Positions 41,701 to 54,325 are shown, numbered from the stretch's first letter. The stretch: DNA of 64,000 nt from Archivesica marissinica (GCA_014843695.1 CM026402.1:15377037-15441036), one strand, 5' to 3'. The notes: a model not told the origin generated them from the letters alone. Numbers and translations are program-made.

Positions 41701-42264
41701 AGGTAAATATATAACATGTAGCAGGTACTGCCGAGGTAAATATATAACATGTAGCAGGTACTGCCGAGGTAAATATATAACATATATATAACATGTAGCA
41801 GGCACAGCCGAGGTAAATATATAACATATATATAACATGTAGCAGGCACAGCCGAGGTAAATATATAACATATATATATAACATGTAGCAGGTACTGCCG
41901 AGGTAAATATATAACAATATATATAACATGTAGCAGGTACTGCCGAGGTAAATATATAACATATATATATAACATGTAGCAGGCACAGCCGAGGTAAATA
42001 TATAACATATATATAACATGTAGCAGGCACAGCCGAGGTAAATATATAACATATATATAACATGTAGCAGGTACAGCCGAGGTAAATATATAACATATAT
42101 ATAACATGTAGCAGGTACAGCCGAGGTAAATATATAACATATATATATAACATGTAGCAGGTACAGCCGAGGTAAATATATAACATATATATAACATGTA
42201 GCAGGTACAGCCGAGGTAAATATATAACATATATATAACATGTAGCAGGTACAGCCGAGGTAAA
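35771..42264. repeat. 33/44-bp tandem array, right part
   Basis: This is the same satellite as 24339-32423, continuing after the LINE. From about 38800 and especially 40080-42260 the 44-bp form dominates, with TA-slippage variants (TATATATATAACATG) that give units of 46 bp and more. The left portion (35771-38100) is richer in 33-bp units and in the GGCACAGCC variant. The array runs into an N-gap on the right. Confidence 0.97.
41379..41406. repeat. A-rich anomalous insert in the 33/44-bp array
   Basis: Between GCAGGTACC and AGTAAATATA one unit is replaced by A/C-rich sequence (AAAAAAAACAAAAAAAC, then AACAACACC). Flanking units are perfect. The style resembles the A/C-rich strings in the degenerate patch at 18727, pointing to a consensus artefact; a genuine microsatellite insertion is the alternative. 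Confidence 0.7.
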
Positions 42265-43264
42265 NNNNNNNNNNNNNNNNNNNNNNNNNNNNNNNNNNNN
42301 NNNNNNNNNNNNNNNNNNNNNNNNNNNNNNNNNNNNNNNNNNNNNNNNNNNNNNNNNNNNNNNNNNNNNNNNNNNNNNNNNNNNNNNNNNNNNNNNNNNN
42401 NNNNNNNNNNNNNNNNNNNNNNNNNNNNNNNNNNNNNNNNNNNNNNNNNNNNNNNNNNNNNNNNNNNNNNNNNNNNNNNNNNNNNNNNNNNNNNNNNNNN
42501 NNNNNNNNNNNNNNNNNNNNNNNNNNNNNNNNNNNNNNNNNNNNNNNNNNNNNNNNNNNNNNNNNNNNNNNNNNNNNNNNNNNNNNNNNNNNNNNNNNNN
42601 NNNNNNNNNNNNNNNNNNNNNNNNNNNNNNNNNNNNNNNNNNNNNNNNNNNNNNNNNNNNNNNNNNNNNNNNNNNNNNNNNNNNNNNNNNNNNNNNNNNN
42701 NNNNNNNNNNNNNNNNNNNNNNNNNNNNNNNNNNNNNNNNNNNNNNNNNNNNNNNNNNNNNNNNNNNNNNNNNNNNNNNNNNNNNNNNNNNNNNNNNNNN
42801 NNNNNNNNNNNNNNNNNNNNNNNNNNNNNNNNNNNNNNNNNNNNNNNNNNNNNNNNNNNNNNNNNNNNNNNNNNNNNNNNNNNNNNNNNNNNNNNNNNNN
42901 NNNNNNNNNNNNNNNNNNNNNNNNNNNNNNNNNNNNNNNNNNNNNNNNNNNNNNNNNNNNNNNNNNNNNNNNNNNNNNNNNNNNNNNNNNNNNNNNNNNN
43001 NNNNNNNNNNNNNNNNNNNNNNNNNNNNNNNNNNNNNNNNNNNNNNNNNNNNNNNNNNNNNNNNNNNNNNNNNNNNNNNNNNNNNNNNNNNNNNNNNNNN
43101 NNNNNNNNNNNNNNNNNNNNNNNNNNNNNNNNNNNNNNNNNNNNNNNNNNNNNNNNNNNNNNNNNNNNNNNNNNNNNNNNNNNNNNNNNNNNNNNNNNNN
43201 NNNNNNNNNNNNNNNNNNNNNNNNNNNNNNNNNNNNNNNNNNNNNNNNNNNNNNNNNNNNNNNN
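42265..43264. other. Assembly gap, exactly 1000 N
   Basis: A second gap of exactly 1000 Ns, again at a change of satellite family (33/44-bp on the left, 26-bp on the right). The true distance and adjacency are unknown. Confidence 0.98.
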
Positions 43265-46200
43265 AATGGTAGGTGGCTATAGTCTTTACCTATGTTAGGT
43301 GGATATAGTCTTTGCCTATGTTAGGTGGATATAGTCTTTGCCTATGTTAGGTGGATATAGTCTTTGCCTATGTTAGGTGGATATAGTCTTTGCCTATGTT
43401 AGGTGGATATAGTCTTTGCCAATGGTAGGTGGATATAGTCTTTGCCAATGGTAGGTGGATATAGTCTTTGCCTATGTTAGGTGGATATAGTCTTTACCTA
43501 TGTTAGGTGGATATAGTCTTTGCCTATGTTAGGTGGATATAGTCTTTGCCTATGTTAGGTGGATATAGTCTTTGCCTATGTTAGGTGGATATAGTCTTTG
43601 CCTATGTTAGGTGGATATAGTCTTTGCCTATGTTAGGTGGATATAGTCTTTGCCAATGGTAGGTGGATATAGTCTTTGCCAATGGTAGGTGGATATAGTC
43701 TTTGCCTATGTTAGGTGGATATAGTCTTTACCTATGTTAGGTGGATATAGTCTTTGCCAATGGTAGGTGGATATAGTCTTTGTCAATTGTAGGTGGATAT
43801 AGTCTTTGCCAATGGTAGGTGGAAATAGTCTTTGCCAATGGTAGGTGGATATACTCTGCCAATGGTAGGTGAATAGTCTTTTGCCAATGGTATGTGGATA
43901 GTCTTTGCCTATGTTAGGTGGATAGTCTTTGCCAATGGTAGGTGTATATAGTCTTTGCCAACGGTAGGTGGATATAGTCTGCCAATGGTAGGTGAATAGT
44001 CTTTGCCAAAGGTAGGTTGATATAGTCATTGCCAATGGTAGGTGCATATAGTCATTGCCAATGTTAGGTGTATATAGTCATTGCCAATGGTAGGTGAATA
44101 GTCTTTTGCCAAAGGTAGGTGGATATAGTCATTGCCAATGGTAGGTGGATATAGTCATTGCCAATGGTAGGTGGATATAGCCATTGCCAAAGGTAGGTGG
44201 ATATAGTCATTGCCAATGGTAGGTGGATATAGTCATTGCCAATGGTCGGTGTATATAGTCATTGATAATGGTAGGTGAATAGTCTTTGCCAAAGGTATGT
44301 GGATATAGTCTTTGCCAATGGTAGGTGTATATAGTCATTGCCAATGGTAGGTGAATAGTCTTTGCCAAAGGTAGTGGATACAGTCATTGCCAATGGTAGG
44401 TGGATATAGTCATTGCCACTGGTAGGTGTATATAGTCATTGCCAATGGTAGGTGAATAGTCATTGCCAAAGGTAGGTGGATATAGCCATTGCCAATGGTA
44501 GGTGGATATAGTCATTGCCAATGGTAGGTGGATATAGTCATTGACAATGGTAGGTGGATATAGTCATTGACAATGGTAGGTGAATAGTCTTTGCCAAAGG
44601 TAGGTGGATATAGTCATTGCCAATGGTAGGTGGATATTGTCTGCTAATGGTAGGTGGATATAGTCATTGCCAAAGGTAGGTGTATATAGTCATTGCCAAT
44701 GGTAGGTGGATATAGTCATTGCCAATTGTAGGTGGATATAGTCATTGCCAATGGTAGGTGGATATAGTCATTGCCAAAGGTAGGTGGATATAGTTTTTGG
44801 CAAAGGTATGTGGATATAGTCATTGCATATGTTAGGTGGATATAGTCTTTGCCAATGGTAGGTGGATATAGTCATTGCATATGTTAGGTGGATATAGTCA
44901 TTGCATATGTTAGGTGGATATAGTCATTGCCAATGGTAGGTGGATATAGTCTTTGCCAATGGTAGGTGGATATAGTCATTGCCAATGGTAGGTGTATATA
45001 TGGTAGGTGGATATAGTCTGCCAATGGTAGGTGTTTATATGGTAGGTGGATATAGTCTTTGCCAATGGTAGGTGGATATAGTCTTTGCCAATGGTAGGTG
45101 TATATATGGTAGGTGGATATAGTCTTTGCCAATGGTAGGTGGATATAGTCTTTGCCAATGGTAGGTGGATATATATAGTCTTTGCCAATGGTAGGTGGAT
45201 ATAGTCGTTGCCAATGGTAGGTGGATATAGTCTTTGCCAATGGTAGGAGGATATAGCCATTGCCAATGGTAGGTGGGTATAGTCTTTATCAAAGGTTGGT
45301 GGATATAGTTGTTGCCAATGGTAGGTGGATATAGTCATTGCCAATGGTTGTTGGATATAGTCATTGCCAATGGTAGGTGGATATAGTCATTGCCAATGGT
45401 AGGTGGATATAGTCATTGCCAATGGTAGGTGGATATTGTCTGCCAATGGTAGGTGTATATAGTCTTTGTCAGGATATAGTCTTTGCCAATGGTAGGTGGA
45501 TATAGTCTTTGCCAATGGTAGGTGGATATAGTCTTTGCCAATGGTAGGTGGATATAGTCTATGCCAATGGTAGGTGGATATAGTCATTGACAATGGTAGG
45601 TGGATATAGTCTTTGCCAAAGGTAGCTGGATATAGTCATTGCCACTGGTAGGTGGATATAGTCATTGCCAATGGTAGGTGGATATAGTCATTGCCAATGG
45701 TAGGTGGATATAGTCATTGCCAATGGTAGGTGGATATAGTCATTGCCAATGGTAGGTGGATATAACCATTGCCAATAGTAGGTGGATATAGTCATTGCCA
45801 AAGGTAGGTGTATATAGTCATTGCCAATGGTAGGTGGAAATAGTCATTGCCAATGGTAGGTGGATATAGTCATTGACAATGGTTGGTGGATATAGTCTTT
45901 GCATATGTTAGGTGGATATAGTCATTGCCAAAGGTAGGTGGATATAGTCATTGCCAATGGTAGGTGGATATAGTCATTGCCAATGGTAGGTGGATATAGT
46001 CATTGCCAACGGTAGGTGAATAGTTTGCCAAAGGTAGCTGGATATAGTTTTTGCCAATGGTAGGTGGATATAGTCATTGCCACTGGTAGGTGGATATAGT
46101 CTGCCAAAGGTAGGTGGATATAGTTTTTGCCAAAGGTAGGTGGATATAGCCATTGCATATGTTAGGTGGATATAGTCTTTGCCAATGGTAGGTGGATATA

Positions 46201-49200
46201 GTCATTGCCAATGGTAGGTGGATATAGTCTGCCAATGGTAGGTGTATATATGGTAGGTGGATATAGTCTGCCAATATTAGGTGTATATATGGTAGGTGGA
46301 TATAGTATTTGCCAATGGTAGGTGGATATAGTCTTTGCCAATGGTAGGTGTATATATGGTAGGTGGATATAGTCTTTGCCAATGGTAGGTGGATATAGTC
46401 TTTGCCAATGGTAGGTGGATATATAGTCTTTGCCAATGGTAGGTGTATATATGGTAGGTGGATATAGTCTTTGCCAATGGTAGGTGGATATAGTTATTGC
46501 CAATGGTAGGTGGATATAGTCTTTGCCAATGGTAGGTGGATATAGTCTGCCAATGGTAGGTGGATATAGTCTGCCAGGATATAGTCTTTGCCAATGGTAG
46601 GTGGATATAGTCTTTGCCAGGATATAGTCTTTGTCAATGGTTGGTGGATATAGTCTTTGCCAATGGTCGGTGGCTATAGTCTTTGCCAATGGTAGGTGGA
46701 TATAGTCTTTGTCAATGGTTGGTGGATATAGTCTTTGCCAATGGTAGGTGGCTATAGTCTTTGCCAATGGTTGGTGGATATAGTATTTGCCAATGGTAGG
46801 TGGATATAGTCTTTGTCAATGGTTGGTGGATATAGTCTTTGCCAATGGTAGGTGGATATAGTCTTTGCCAGGATATAGTCTTTGTCAATGGTTGGTGGAT
46901 ATAGTCTTTGCCAGGATATAGTCTGCCAATGGTAGGTGGATATAGTCTGCCAATGGTAGGTGGATATAATCTTTGCCAAAGGTAGGTTGATATACTCATT
47001 GCCAATGGTAGGTGGATATAGTCTTTGCCAGGATATAGTCTGCCAATGGTAGGTGGATATAGTCTTTATCAAAGGTAGGTGTATATAGTCATTGCCAATG
47101 GTAGGTGTATATAGTCATTGACAATGGTAGGTGAATAGTCTTTGCCAAAGGTAGGTGGATATAGTCTTTGCCAATGGTGGGTGTATATAGTCATTGCCAA
47201 TGGTAGGTGAATAGTCTGCCAATGGTAGGTGGATACAGTCATTGCCACTGGTAGGTGTATATAGTCATTGCCAATGGTAGGTGAATAGTCTTTGCCAAAG
47301 GTAGGTGGATATAAGCATTGCCAATGGTAGGTGGATATAGTCTTTATCAAAGGTAGGTGTATATAGTCATTGCCAATGGTAGGTGGATATAGTCATTGCC
47401 AATGGTAGGTGGATATAGTCATTGACAATGGTAGGTGAATAGTCTGCCAAAGGTAGGTGGATATAGTCATTGCCAATGGTAGGTGGATATTGTCTGCCAA
47501 TGGTAGGTGGATATAGTCATTGCCAAAGGTAGGTGTATATAGTCATTGCCAATGGTAGGTGGATATAGTCTTTGCCAATGGTAGGTGGATATAGTCATTG
47601 CCAATGGTAGGTGGATAGTCTTTGCCAATGGTAGGTGGATATAGTCTTTGCCAGGATATAGTCTTTGCCAATGGTAGGTGGATATAGTCATTGCCAATGG
47701 TAGGTGGATATAGTCTTTGCCAATGGTAGGTGGATATAGTCGTTGCCAATGGTAGGTGGATATAGTCTTTGCCAATGATAGGTGGATATAGTATTTGCCA
47801 ATGGTAGGTGGATATAGTCTTTATCAAAGGTAGGTGTATATAGTCATTGCCAATGGTAGGTGGATATAGTCATTGCCAATGGTAGGTGGATATAGTCATT
47901 GACAATGGTAGGTGAATAGTCTTTGCCAAAGGTAGGTGGATATAGTCATTGCAAATGGTAGGTGGATATTGTCTGCCAATGGTAGGTGGATATAGTCATT
48001 GCCAAAGGTAGGTGTATATAGTCAGTGCCAATGGTAGGTGGATATAGTCATTGCCAATGATAGGTGGATATAGTCATTGACAATGGTAGGTGGATATAGT
48101 CTTTGCATATGTTAGGTGGATATAGTCATTGCCAAAGGTAGGTGGATATAGTCATTGCCAATGGAAGGTGGATATAGTCATTGCCAAAGGTAGGTGAATA
48201 GTCTTTGCCAAAGGTAGCTGCATATAGTTTTTGCCAATGGTAGGTGGATATAGTTTTTGCCAAAGGTAGGTGGATATAGTCATTGCATATGTTTGGTGGA
48301 TATAGTCTTTGCCAAAGGTAGGTGGATATAGTCATTGCCAATGGTAGGTGGATATAGTCTTTGCCAATGGTAGGTGGATATAGTCATTGCCAATGGTAGG
48401 TGGATATAGTCTTTGCCAATGGTAGGTGTATATATGGTAGGTGGATATAGTCTGCCAATGGTAGGTGTATATATGGTAGGTGGATATAGTCTGCCAATGG
48501 TAGGTGTATATATGGTAGGTGGATATAATCTTTGCCAATGGTAGGTGGATATAGTCTTTGCCAATGGTAGGTGTATATATGGTAGGTGGATATAGTCTTT
48601 GCCAATGGTAGGTGGATATAGTCTTTGCCAATGGTAGGTGGATATAGTCTTTGCCAATGGTAGGTGTATATATGGTAGGTGGATATAGTCTTTGCCAATG
48701 GTAGGTGGATATAGTCTTTGCCAATGGTAGGTGTATATATGGTAGGTGGATATAGTATTTGCCAATAGTAGGTGGATATAGTCATTGCCAATGGTAGGTG
48801 GATATAGTCTTTGCCAATGGTAGGTGGATATAGTCATTGCCAATGGTAGGTGGATAGTCTTTGCCAATGGTAGGTGGATATAGTCTTTGCCAATGGTAGG
48901 TGTATATAGTCATTGCCAATGGTAGGTGAATAGTCTTTGCCAAAGGTAGTTGGATATAGTCATTGCCACTGGTAGGTGTATATAGTCATTGCCAATGGTA
49001 GGTGAATAGTCTTTGCCAAAGGTAGGTGGATATAGCCATTGCCAATGGTAGGTGGATATAGTCTTTATCAAAGGTAGGTGTATATAGTCATTGCCAATGG
49101 TAGGTGGATATAGTCATTGCCAATGGTAGGTGGATATAGTCTTTGCCAATGGTAGGTGGATATAGTCATTGCCAATGGTAGGTGTGTATAGTCATTGCCA

Positions 49201-49764
49201 ATGGTAGGTGGATATAGTCATTGCCAATGGTAGGTGGATATAGTCTTTGCCAATGGTAGTTGGATACAGTCATTGCCAATGGTAGGTGGATATAGTCATT
49301 GCCACTGGTAGGTGTATATAGTCATTGCCAATGGTAGGTGAATAGTCTTTGCCAAAGGTAGGTGGATATAGCCATTGCCAATGGTAGGTGGATATAGTCT
49401 TTATCAAAGGTAGGTGTATATAGTCATTGCCAATGGTAGGTGGATATAGTCATTGCCAATGGTAGGTGGATATAGTCTTTGCCAATGGTAGGTGGATATA
49501 GTCATTGCCAATGGTAGGTGTGTATAGTCATTGCCAATGGTAGGTGGATATAGTCATTGCCAATGGTAGGTGGATATAGTCTTTGCCAATGGTAGTTGGA
49601 TACAGTCATTGCCAATGGTAGGTGGATATAGTCATTGCCACTGGTAGGGTGGATATAGTCATTGCCAATGGTAGGTGGATATAGTCTTTGCCAATGGTAG
49701 GTGGATATAGTCTTTGCCAATGGTAGGTGGATATAATCTTTGCCAATGGTAGGTGGATATAGTC
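43265..49764. repeat. 26-bp tandem repeat array (about 250 units)
   Basis: The unit is GGATATAGTC followed by TTTGCCAATGGTAGGT. The left end (about 43290-43760) is rich in a CCTATGTTAGG variant. Further right come CATTGCC variants, short units (TAGTCTGCCAATGG, GTGAATAGTCTTTGCC) and TGTATATATGGTAGG joints. The composite blocks recur (for example 45000-45110, 46230-46350 and 48420-48760), indicating segmental duplication. Minus-strand open frames with 26-residue periodicity are by-products of the repeat. Confidence 0.96.
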
Positions 49765-51615
49765 TATACAGTATCATAGGGTGATACGTCCCTGCATGTT
49801 CCCCCTAGGATCAGTCCAGTAGTATAATAGGGTAATACATCCCTGCATGTTCCCTCTAGGATCAGTCCAGTAGTATCATAGGGTGATACACCCCAGCATG
49901 TTCCCCCTAGGATCAGTCCAGTAGTATAATAGGGTGATACGTCCCTGCATGTTCCCCTAGGATCAGTCCAGTAGTATAATACACCCCAGCATGTTCCCCC
50001 TAGGATCAGTCCAGTAGTATAATAGGGTAATACGTCCCTGCATGTTCCCCCTAGGATCAGTCCAGTAGTATCATAGAGTGATACACCCCAGCATGTTCCC
50101 CCTAGTATCAGTCCAGTAGTATAATAGGGTGATATGTCCCTGCATGTTCCCCCTAGGATCAGTCCAGTAGTATAATAGGGTGATACATCCCTGCATGTTC
50201 CCCCTAGGATCAGTCCAGTAGTATCATAGAGTGATACACCCCAGCATATTCCCCCTAGTATCAGTCCAGTAGTATAATAGTGTGATACGTCCCTGCATGT
50301 TCCCCCTAGGATCAGTCCAGTAGTATCATAGGGTGATATGTCCCTGCATGTTCCCCCTAGGATCAGTCCAGTAGTATCATAGGGTGATACATCCCTGCAT
50401 GTTCCCCCTAGGATCAGTCCAGTAGTATCATAGGGTGATATATCCCTGCATGTTCCCCCTAGGATCAGTCCAGTAGTATAATAGTGTGATACATCCCTGC
50501 ATGTTCCCCCTAGGATCAGTCCAGTAGTATCATAGGGTGATACATCCCTGCATGTTCCCCCTAGGATCAGTCCAGTAGTATCATAGGGTGATACTCCCTG
50601 CATGTTCCCCCTAGGATCAGTCCAGTAATATCATAGGTGATACACCCCAGCATGTTCCCCCTAGGATCAGTCCAGTAGTATAATAGGGTAATACGTCCCT
50701 GCATGTTCCCCCTAGGATCAGTCCAGTAGTATCATAGAGTGATACACCCCAGCATGTTCCCCCTAGTATCAGTCCAGTAGTATAATAGGGTGATATGTCC
50801 CTGCATGTTCCCCCTAGGATCAGTCCAGTAGTATCATAGAGTGATACACCCCAGCATGTTCCCCCTAGTATCAGTCCAGTAGTATAATAGTGTGATACGT
50901 CCCTGCATGTTCCCCCTAGGATCAGTCCAGTAGTATCATAGGGTGATACATCCCTGCATGTTCCCCCTAGGATCAGTCCAGTAGTATAATAGTGTGATAC
51001 GTCCCTGCATGTTCCCCCTAGGATCAGTCCAGTATTATCATAGGGTGATACATCCCTGCATGTTCCCCCTAGGATCAGTCCAGTAGTATCATAGGGTGAT
51101 ACATCCCTGCATGTTCCCCCTAGGATCAGTCCAGTAGTATCATAGGGTGATATATCCCTGCATGTTCCCCCTAGGATCAGTCCAGTAGTATAATAGTGTG
51201 ATACATCCCTGCATGTTCCCCCTAGGATCAGTCCAGTAGTATCATAGGGTGATACATCCCTGCATGTTCCCCCTAGGATCAGTCCAGTAGTATAATAGTG
51301 TGATACGTCCCTGCATGTTCCCCCTAGGATCAGTCCAGTAGTATCATAGGGTGATATGTCCCTGCATGTTCCCCCTAGAATCAGTCCAGTAGTATCATAG
51401 GGTGATACATCCCTGCATGTTCCCCCTAGGATCAGTCCAGTAGTATCATAGGGTGATACTTCCCTGCACGTTCCCCCTAGGATCAGTTCAGTAGTATCAT
51501 AGGGTGATACGTCCCTGCATGTTCCCCCTAGGATCAGTCCAGTAGTATCATAGGGTGATAACCCCTGCATGTTCCCCCTAGGATCAGTCCAGTAGTATCA
51601 TAGGGTGATACACCA
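49765..51615. repeat. 51-bp tandem repeat array (about 36 units)
   Basis: The unit contains CATGTTCCCCCTAGGATCAG and AGTAGTATCATAGGGTGATA. Variants alternate between TATCATA and TATAATA and between CATCCCTG and CACCCCAG, with ordered recurrence of the GAGTGATACACCCCAGC plus CCTAGTATCAG pair (about 50070, 50230, 50730 and 50840). One unit near 49975 is truncated. Because 51 is 17 codons, one minus-strand frame stays open across most of the array as a 17-residue repeat. There is no start context, domain or flanking exon signal to support a protein. Confidence 0.96.
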
Positions 51616-51825
51616 CAAGGCCCAGGGTCATTGCAAGGTCAAGGTCACACTTATTGTCAAAGAGTTCAAACTATCTTGTCAGAGTTCAAACTATCTTGTC
51701 CGCAGTATAAGTCATATACCCTATGATGGATTTTCAAATAACTTCACATAAATATTTACCAAAATGAGACGGTCTTATTTACTTGGTGATTATTTCTCAG
51801 ACAACCAACTTCTGTTTTATGGTAG
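51616..51825. other. Short spacer between two satellites
   Basis: Non-repetitive spacer holding GGTCAAGGTCACAC and a two-copy direct repeat of AGAGTTCAAACTATCTTGTC at about 51659-51699. No gene is seen. Confidence 0.6.
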
Positions 51826-53345
51826 ATGGGCCCATCCTCTGTAATGTGATGACTGGCTGGACCCAACCTCTGTAATGTGGTGACTGGCTGGACCCAACCT
51901 CTGTAATGTGGTGACTGGCTGGACCCAACCTCTGTAATGTGGTGACTGGCTGGACCCAACCTCTGTAATGTGGTGACTGGCTGGACCCCACCTCTGTAAT
52001 GTGGTGACTGGCTGGACCCAACCTCTGTAATGTTGTGACTGGCTGGACCCAACCTCTGTAATGTGGTTACTGGCTGGACCCCACCTCTGTAATGTGGTGA
52101 CTGGCTGGACCCAACCTCTGTAATGTGGTGACTGGCTGGACCCAACCTCTGTAATGTGGTGACTGGCTGGACCAAACCTCTATAATGTGGTGACTGTCTG
52201 GACCCGACTTCTGTTTTGTGACGGATGGCTGGACCCAACTTCTGTAATGTGGTGACTGGCTGGACCCGACTTCTGTTTTGTGACAGATGGCTGGACCCAA
52301 CTTCTGTAATGTGGTGACTGGCTGGACCCGACTTCTGTTTTGTGACCGATGGCTGGACCCAACTTCTGTAATGTGGTGATTGGCTGGACCCGACTTCTGT
52401 AATGTGGTGATTGGTTGGACCCAACTTCTGTAATGTGGTGATTGGTTGGACCCGACCTCTGTTTTGTGGTGATTGGTTGGACCCAACTTCTGTAATGTGG
52501 TGACTGTCTGGACCCGACTTCTGTTTTGTGACGGATGGCTGGACCCAACTTCTGTAATGTGGTGACTGGCTGGACCCGACTTCTGTTTTGTGACATATGG
52601 CTGGACCCAACTTCTGTAATGTGGTGACTGGCTGGACCCGACTTCTGTTTTGTGACGGATGGCTGGACCCAACTTCTGTAATGTGGTGATTGGCTGGACC
52701 CGACTTCTGTAATGTGGTGATTGGTTGGACCCAACTTCTGTAATGTGGTGATTGGTTGGACCCGACCTCTGTTTTGTGGTGATTGGTTGGACCCAACTTC
52801 TGTAATGTGGTGACTGTCTGGACCCGACTTCTGTTTTGTGACGGATGGCTGGACCCAACTTCTGTAATGTGGTGACTGGCTGGACCCGACTTCTGTTTTG
52901 TGACATATGGCTGGACCCAACTTCTGTAATGTGGTGACTGGCTGGACCCGACTTCTGTTTTGTGACGGATGGCTAGACCCAACCTCTGTAATGTGGTGAC
53001 TGGCTAGACCCAACCTCTGTAATGTGGTGACTGGCTAGACCCAACCTCTGTAATGTGGTGACTGGCTAGACCCAACCTCTGTAATGTGGTGACTGGCTAG
53101 ACCCAACCTCTGTAATGTGGTGACTGGCTAGACCCAACCTCTGTAATGTGGTGACTGGCTAGACCCAACCTCTGTAATGTGGTGACTGGCTAGACCCAAC
53201 CTCTGTAATGTGGTGACTGGCTAGACCCAGCCTCTGTAATGTGGTGACTGGCTAGACCCAACCTCTGTAATGTGGTGACTGGCTAGACCCAACTTCTGTA
53301 ATGTGGTAATTGGCTCGACCCAACTTCATTGTTATGGCCGTTGGC
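51826..53345. repeat. 31-bp tandem repeat array (about 49 units)
   Basis: Two main unit types of equal length are seen: one with AACCTCTGTAATGTGGTGAC and one with CTTCTGTTTTGTGACGGATG, each joined through GGCTGGACCC. From 52180 to 52980 they alternate, and a rare variant (CCCGACCTCTGTTTTGTGG) recurs at 52451 and 52761, exactly 310 bp or ten units apart. On the right (52970-53290) the units become homogeneous with GGCTAGACCC. Confidence 0.96.
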
Positions 53346-53407
53346 TTGCCCAAATATTCTGTGTAGTGGCAGATGGCTGGTTACAAGTCTGGATCTTCTT
53401 ACTTACG

Positions 53408-53622
53408 TTATTAGTTTATACAAATTTATTTTAGCTCGATAGCGATACAAACATCTTACAACATATATTAATCACTCTCGGGACCTCATTCCTTATGGAA
53501 TCCATCGCCATGAGGGAGACAGAAGACGCATGTTGAATTTAAATGCCTTGCCTAAGGGCACAATCTTATCGGCGATCTCTCGCCCCTGAAGCGAACATGC
53601 TACCACTGCGTTATCACGACGT
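53408..53622 (-). mobile_element. tRNA-derived SINE, tail A, inverted
   Basis: This is the reverse complement of the SINE at 3664 and 60069. Tail motifs CTCGATAGCG and TTAATCACTCTCG are followed by CATCGCCATGAGGGAG and the head, which ends near ATCACGAC. The B-box region is degenerate (GGCGATCTCTCGCCCC), so transcription is doubtful. Confidence 0.82.
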
Positions 53623-53667
53623 AACAGTATGTTATTGATGGAGATACTGCTGCTATGATACAGAACT

Positions 53668-53818
53668 GTAACTCTTTGCATGCTGGGAAAAATAAAGGCT
53701 ATAACGAGTTCAAATAATGTTTGCAGACGACAATTCATTAAATTTGTTTTCTTATTTGTAACTGAACAGTCGTGACATATTTCACTGTTGTGTTCACAGC
53801 TAGCATGCAAAGAGTTAA
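53668..53818. mobile_element. MITE with AACTCTTTGCATGCT inverted ends
   Basis: The left end GTAACTCTTTGCATGCT and the right end AGCATGCAAAGAGTTA (TTAA at 53815-53818) are inverted copies. Internal GCAGACGACAATTCATTAA and TTTGTTTTCTTATTTGTAAC are shared with the element at 55319-55603. The left TTAA has mutated to GTAA. The TTAA flank suggests a piggyBac-type non-autonomous element; no transposase is present. Confidence 0.7.
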
Positions 53819-53927
53819 GATCATGTACAAATATTGAATCATTTTGGACAGAAACATATTGACTAACGGAATAGTACACGACTGCTTTATCACCTCGGGC
53901 CCTGTTCATTGAATGTACTCAATGTTC

Positions 53928-54155
53928 GCCTCCGTGGTCGAGTGATTAAGGTCGCTGACTGATGGTCATGGGTTCGAGTCCCGCTCAGACCGTGTCTCTT
54001 TATATGAAAACGTTGGCAATTTCATACGGAGGTTGGTGTACCAAAGTACTGGTTAACTGCTGGAGCCTGCACAGGAAAGTTATTGATACGTAAGCTGTCC
54101 GTCGCTCAAATGGGCAACCGGTAGCTATGTTAACTAAGCTTAAATTAAAAATGTA
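53928..54155 (+). mobile_element. tRNA-derived SINE, tail B
   Basis: The head resembles a class II tRNA (TCCGTGGTCGAGTGATTAAG, then B box GGGTTCGAGTCCCGC). The body has GTGTCTCTTTATATGAAAAC and GGAGCCTGCACAGGAAAG, and the tail CGTCGCTCAAATGGGCAACC. Related copies lie at 58840 and, inverted, at 63339. It is a SINE rather than a functional tRNA, because the tRNA-like part continues directly into the repeated body. Confidence 0.85.
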
Positions 54156-54325
54156 CCCAAACATACTAAGGTAGTATCAACTCTGACTGGTAGAACAGGT
54201 ACAACAAATTTGAGGTATGACGGTAGGTTACGACAACTATCTTCAACACATACACGATACGATATTCGTTTATAGCAAATTACTTTAAATTGAGCCACCA
54301 CAAGTTCGCAGGTTGAGTGTGTGTT

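Noticed and set aside
24339..42241. Long minus-strand open frames of 11-residue repeats in the 33/44-bp array, resembling a cysteine/tyrosine-rich protein
   Set aside because: All three minus frames are equally open because the unit lacks stops on that strand; 44-bp units switch frames at random; no coding signature is seen beyond the LINE.
49764..51570. 17-residue repeat protein on the minus strand of the 51-bp array
   Set aside because: 51 bp is 17 codons, so one open frame is expected to persist. There are no flanking exons or signal peptide, and variation between units is not concentrated at third positions in any obvious way.
51756..53013. 31-residue repeat open frames in the 31-bp array
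   Set aside because: Three overlapping shifted minus frames are all open, which is the signature of a satellite and not of a gene.
4468..53345. Telomeric repeats
   Set aside because: No TTAGGG-type tract is present; the arrays are longer-unit satellites.
53493..53909. 138-codon minus-strand open frame
   Set aside because: It runs through an inverted SINE and a MITE and shows no domain.
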